Source: JBFMDN01 sp040753915 (lineage in GTDB: Bacteria > Desulfobacterota > Desulfomonilia > Desulfomonilales > Desulfomonilaceae). Taken from it: a DNA stretch of 6,319 nucleotides. Below the pieces are notes generated by a model, which had not been told where the DNA came from, did not search any database, and saw only the letters and a list, made by a program, of their open reading frames with translations. The DNA lies in NCBI GenBank assembly GCA_040753915.1, contig JBFMDN010000121.1:1-6319 (forward strand). Direction: 5' to 3'. How positions within the stretch are numbered: the first letter of the stretch is position 1; each line of letters starts with the position of its first letter. The translations under genes were made by a program, and so were the position numbers. Below are positions 4,270 through 6,319 of the stretch, piece by piece.

Positions 4270-6319
4270 GATCCTTTAGTACTCGACCTTAATGGGGACG
4301 GGATCAAGACAGTCAACCTTCAGGAGGGGGCATACTTTGACCACAACGCCGACGGCTTTGCCGAACAGACCTCATGGGTCGGTCCTGACGATGGCCTGTT
4401 GGTCATGGACTGGAACGGCAACGGCTTCATCGACGACGGACGGGAGCTGTTCGGGAACGGGACAGTCCTGAGCAACGGCAAGTTAGCATCGAACGGTTTT
4501 GAGGCCCTTGCGGCCTTTGACTGTAACGCAGACGGGAAGATCGATTCAGCAGACCCAATATTTTCGCAACTGCTCGTCTGGCGGGACTGGGACTCAAACG
4601 GATATTCGTCGGATTATGAGTTAGTTAGCCTGGATGAGGTTGGTATCAAATCCATCAATCTCCAATCAGCCATGACTCAGATCACGGATGAACAGGGCAA
4701 CACTCAGAACAGGCTCGGGAGTTTTCAATGGGCGGGCGGCACGACGGGCCAGATCGGTGAATACACGTTTCAGCAGGACACCATGTATACCGCTGCCACT
4801 GACCCGCTCGATGTCCCTTCCCATATTTCGGCCCTGCCCGACTTGAAGGGTTACGGCAACGTGCACGATCTCCAGCAGGCAATGGTGAGAGACACGAGCG
4901 GCCAGTTGGAATCCTTGGTCAATCAGTTCCTGGCTGCTACCGATGTGAGTGAGCGCAACTCGTTGACGGATCGGATCCTTTTCCAGTGGACCGGCAGCGA
5001 GAATATCGATCCAACGAGTAGGGGGAAATTCATTGATGCCCGCAAGCTTGCGGTGCTTGAGGCCTTCTTTGGCCACGCCTTTGTAGGTGTAGCGGGCCCG
5101 AACCCGACGGAAACGGGTGCCGCGCTTCTTCAGGAGTCGTACTACAGACTATTTGAGCTGACATATTCCCAGCTCATGTACCAGACCCATCTAAAGGATT
5201 TGTTTGACATGGTCTGGTGTGGCCGATGCGAAGAGACGAACAGCCTTGCGGCCGACATGACGGTAGTGATTGAGGAATTGAACCATCGGCTTGCCGCAGA
5301 CCCTGTTGCAGGCACGACGGTGTTGTCCGAATTTGCCCGATCTTTGCGAGCATTACAAGTGCTGGATACCGCAGAGTATCTTGCATTCCGGGAGGCCTTC
5401 ATCCAACAAGACCCCTCCCTTGGCTGGATCTTCGACACCGGCGGCCTACCCGTTTACAACCAGCTCGGTCAGTCGCCTGACGGATGGTACTACCCTCACA
5501 TGTTCGGCACGTGGGGCTCGGATGCGGTGAAAGGAAGTCTCACCGCGGGTGACGGTGTCATAAACGGTCTTTCCGGTGATGACGTCATATATGGTACTGC
5601 TCGCAATGAGTTGATATATCACTCAGACGGAGATGCACTTATCGTCGCAGGCGGCGGCAGAGATACGATCTGGGCCGGTGCTGGGAATGACATTTTGGAT
5701 GGTGGGGAAGGCAGTGATACCTTGCGGGGAGAGACAGGAAGCGACACGTACATATTGCGTGTTGGCTCGGGTCGCGATACCATCATAGAGACGGACAGGA
5801 CTGCAGGCAATGTGGACACCATTTGGATCGGCAGCTTCCTGACCCCTGATGATATCGCAGTGAAGCGGTCCGGGAACGATTTGGTTGTCAAGATCATCGG
5901 CACCGATGACACCATGACGGTGAAGCAGTTCTTCGACCAGGCGAGCGTGAGCTTTCACTCCGTTGAGCAGATCCAGTTTGCCGACGGTACGGTCTGGGAT
6001 TTGGACGAGATTCTCAGACGCGAGGGGCAGCCCACCCAAAGTGACGATTACCTCGTTGGTACTGCCGAGGACGATACGATCGATGCCTTAGGCGGCAATG
6101 ACACGGTAATCGGGCAGGCGGGCAGTGACACCCTGAACGGCGGGGCTGGAAATGACATTCTGATCGGAGAGGCTGGAAGCGACACCCTGAATGGGGGTAC
6201 CGGAGACGATAGGCTCTCCGGTGGTCCTGGCAGTGATAGGTACATGTTCGCTCAGGGAGACGGCAGAGACACGGTCATTGATACGGATACTACGCCGGGC
6301 AATGTGGACACGGTGATCT
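3535..6319 (+). CDS. Large self-processing RTX protein, FrpC-like (3' end outside window)
   Basis: Open from ATG 3535 to the window edge: 928 codons and no stop. Domain order: (1) residues 1-245, a domain with no signal peptide, carrying LVHSG (104-108, His106) and STGC (127-130, Cys130); (2) residues 246-422, a FrpC/ApxIVA-type self-processing module starting at Asp246-Pro247, with Asp-rich calcium loops; (3) residues 425-660, a mostly helical region with phrases typical of this RTX subfamily, such as ALPDLKGYGNV (433-443) and IDARKLAVLEAFFG (500-513); (4) nonapeptide calcium repeats 665-742; (5) an HCBP-related linker 763-828; (6) a second nonapeptide block 837-905 and the start of a second linker. 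RTX proteins of this kind leave the cell unfolded through a type I secretion channel, using a C-terminal signal (not in the window), and fold in millimolar extracellular calcium. The N-terminal domain is AT-richer than the rest. The family call is secure; the activity of the N-terminal domain is inferred only. Confidence 0.95.
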   Translation, partial: MNKVTMVVTDTKVGYCFLRNCADVTDKSLYLVPTYLMELKWTKDGKQHKCTYEVVRFGLEVKDGKTVVDGIRQLEETKIQTWFDLETIYPYDGDGAWKIKNNYLVHSGPDDPRWFHAENTEYPAICSTGCVLVGRPEQWADLNNKIREAAGVPNHGYAAGKNGNLWIEFEQVTDEDFPGKVYEIEKWRNENNEINLTAVLSKLGEFLRETYGKDPGVFKPKCEIIPVPDRVSWNAAAGAGSPARRDPLVLDLNGDGIKTVNLQEGAYFDHNADGFAEQTSWVGPDDGLLVMDWNGNGFIDDGRELFGNGTVLSNGKLASNGFEALAAFDCNADGKIDSADPIFSQLLVWRDWDSNGYSSDYELVSLDEVGIKSINLQSAMTQITDEQGNTQNRLGSFQWAGGTTGQIGEYTFQQDTMYTAATDPLDVPSHISALPDLKGYGNVHDLQQAMVRDTSGQLESLVNQFLAATDVSERNSLTDRILFQWTGSENIDPTSRGKFIDARKLAVLEAFFGHAFVGVAGPNPTETGAALLQESYYRLFELTYSQLMYQTHLKDLFDMVWCGRCEETNSLAADMTVVIEELNHRLAADPVAGTTVLSEFARSLRALQVLDTAEYLAFREAFIQQDPSLGWIFDTGGLPVYNQLGQSPDGWYYPHMFGTWGSDAVKGSLTAGDGVINGLSGDDVIYGTARNELIYHSDGDALIVAGGGRDTIWAGAGNDILDGGEGSDTLRGETGSDTYILRVGSGRDTIIETDRTAGNVDTIWIGSFLTPDDIAVKRSGNDLVVKIIGTDDTMTVKQFFDQASVSFHSVEQIQFADGTVWDLDEILRREGQPTQSDDYLVGTAEDDTIDALGGNDTVIGQAGSDTLNGGAGNDILIGEAGSDTLNGGTGDDRLSGGPGSDRYMFAQGDGRDTVIDTDTTPGNVDTVI
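4270..4800 (+). other. FrpC-type self-processing module (Asp-Pro autocleavage, calcium loops)
   Basis: Residues 246-422 of the RTX protein. The module opens with DPLVLDLNGDGIKT (246-259), the phrase that begins the module in Neisseria FrpC and Actinobacillus ApxIVA. In those proteins calcium binding triggers cleavage of the Asp-Pro bond, and the freed Asp can form an isopeptide bond to a lysine (established for that family). Five DxNxDG-like loops are visible: 251-256, 269-274, 292-297, 329-334 and 351-356. The phrase NGNGFIDDGRELFGNGT (294-310) is also characteristic. All parts of the opening motif are intact, so self-cleavage releasing the first 246 residues is predicted. Confidence 0.8.
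5527..5760 (+). repeat. RTX nonapeptide block 1
   Basis: Residues 665-742 of the RTX protein. It holds tandem GGxGxDxUx calcium-binding nonapeptides: clear units are LSGDDVIYG, GAGNDILDG, GEGSDTLRG and ETGSDTYIL. The stretch around 688-705 is degenerate (ARNELIYHSDGD). Such blocks form calcium-bound parallel beta-rolls outside the cell. Confidence 0.9.
5821..6018 (+). other. HCBP-related linker domain between RTX blocks
   Basis: Residues about 763-828. The pattern is ITPEDI/LTPDDI-type, then SGNDLVVKI (779-787), MTVKQFF (794-800) and VEQIQFADGTVWDLDEI (810-826). This matches the haemolysin-type calcium-binding-protein-related domain (HCBP_related) that recurs between RTX blocks in many type I-secreted proteins. 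A second copy begins at the window edge. Confidence 0.8.
6043..6249 (+). repeat. RTX nonapeptide block 2
   Basis: Residues 837-905 of the RTX protein. It is more regular than the first block, with seven or so units in a row: GGNDTVIG, QAGSDTLNG, GAGNDILIG, EAGSDTLNG, GTGDDRLSG and GPGSDRYMF. The DNA repeats too (for example 'ggcagtgacaccctgaa' and 'ggaagcgacaccctgaat'), making this a place where unit number may vary between strains or be mis-assembled. Confidence 0.9.

Noticed and set aside
3490..4316. Overlapping - strand frames opposite the RTX N-terminal region
   Set aside because: The + strand frame is open for 928 codons with recognisable domains; the antisense frames show no motifs.
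5527..6319. CRISPR-like or satellite DNA repeat
   Set aside because: The periodicity is that of coding RTX nonapeptides in an open frame, without identical repeats or unique spacers.

Overview
The window reads as a chromosomal accessory region of a diderm (Gram-negative type) bacterium. No ribosomal, tRNA or housekeeping gene is present to fix a taxon. Strong Shine-Dalgarno sequences, export signals and a long RTX protein (normally a type I secretion substrate, which needs an outer membrane) support this reading. The degenerate intergenic repeat at the left edge is of a kind seen in many environmental and uncultured bacterial genomes. Hand counts of 60-base lines give about 52-60% GC for most of the window, with a clear drop to about 40-47% around 3361-4200.

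Layout, all on the + strand: (1) bases 1-476 carry no convincing gene, but hold an imperfect inverted and tandem repeat cluster (about 60-245) and a short perfect palindrome (382-399). (2) 477-1784 encodes an exported or membrane-anchored ankyrin-repeat protein with about 11-12 repeats. (3) 1785-2070 is mostly non-coding, with one weak candidate small gene (1838-2074) whose stop overlaps the next start as ATGA, and a strong hairpin (2005-2031). (4) 2071-3474 encodes a secreted, cysteine-rich protein whose N-terminal half resembles DUF4424. (5) 3535-6319 and beyond the right edge is the 5' part (928 codons seen) of a large modular RTX protein.

The RTX gene is the most interesting part. It has an N-terminal domain of about 245 residues with a His...Ser-Thr-Gly-Cys signature, recalling L,D-transpeptidase-like or DUF5675-like proteins. 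Next comes a FrpC-type self-processing module beginning at an Asp-Pro bond and containing five Asp-rich calcium loops, then a helical region characteristic of this RTX subfamily, then alternating blocks of calcium-binding nonapeptides and an HCBP-related linker. The inferred picture is a type I-secreted protein that clips off its N-terminal domain when it meets extracellular calcium. The N-terminal domain is compositionally distinct, as if swapped in.

The two upstream exported proteins (ankyrin and DUF4424-like) are co-oriented. The DUF4424-like gene ends 60 bases before the RTX start, so those two are likely co-transcribed. Whether either upstream protein protects against, or partners with, the RTX protein is speculation from position alone.
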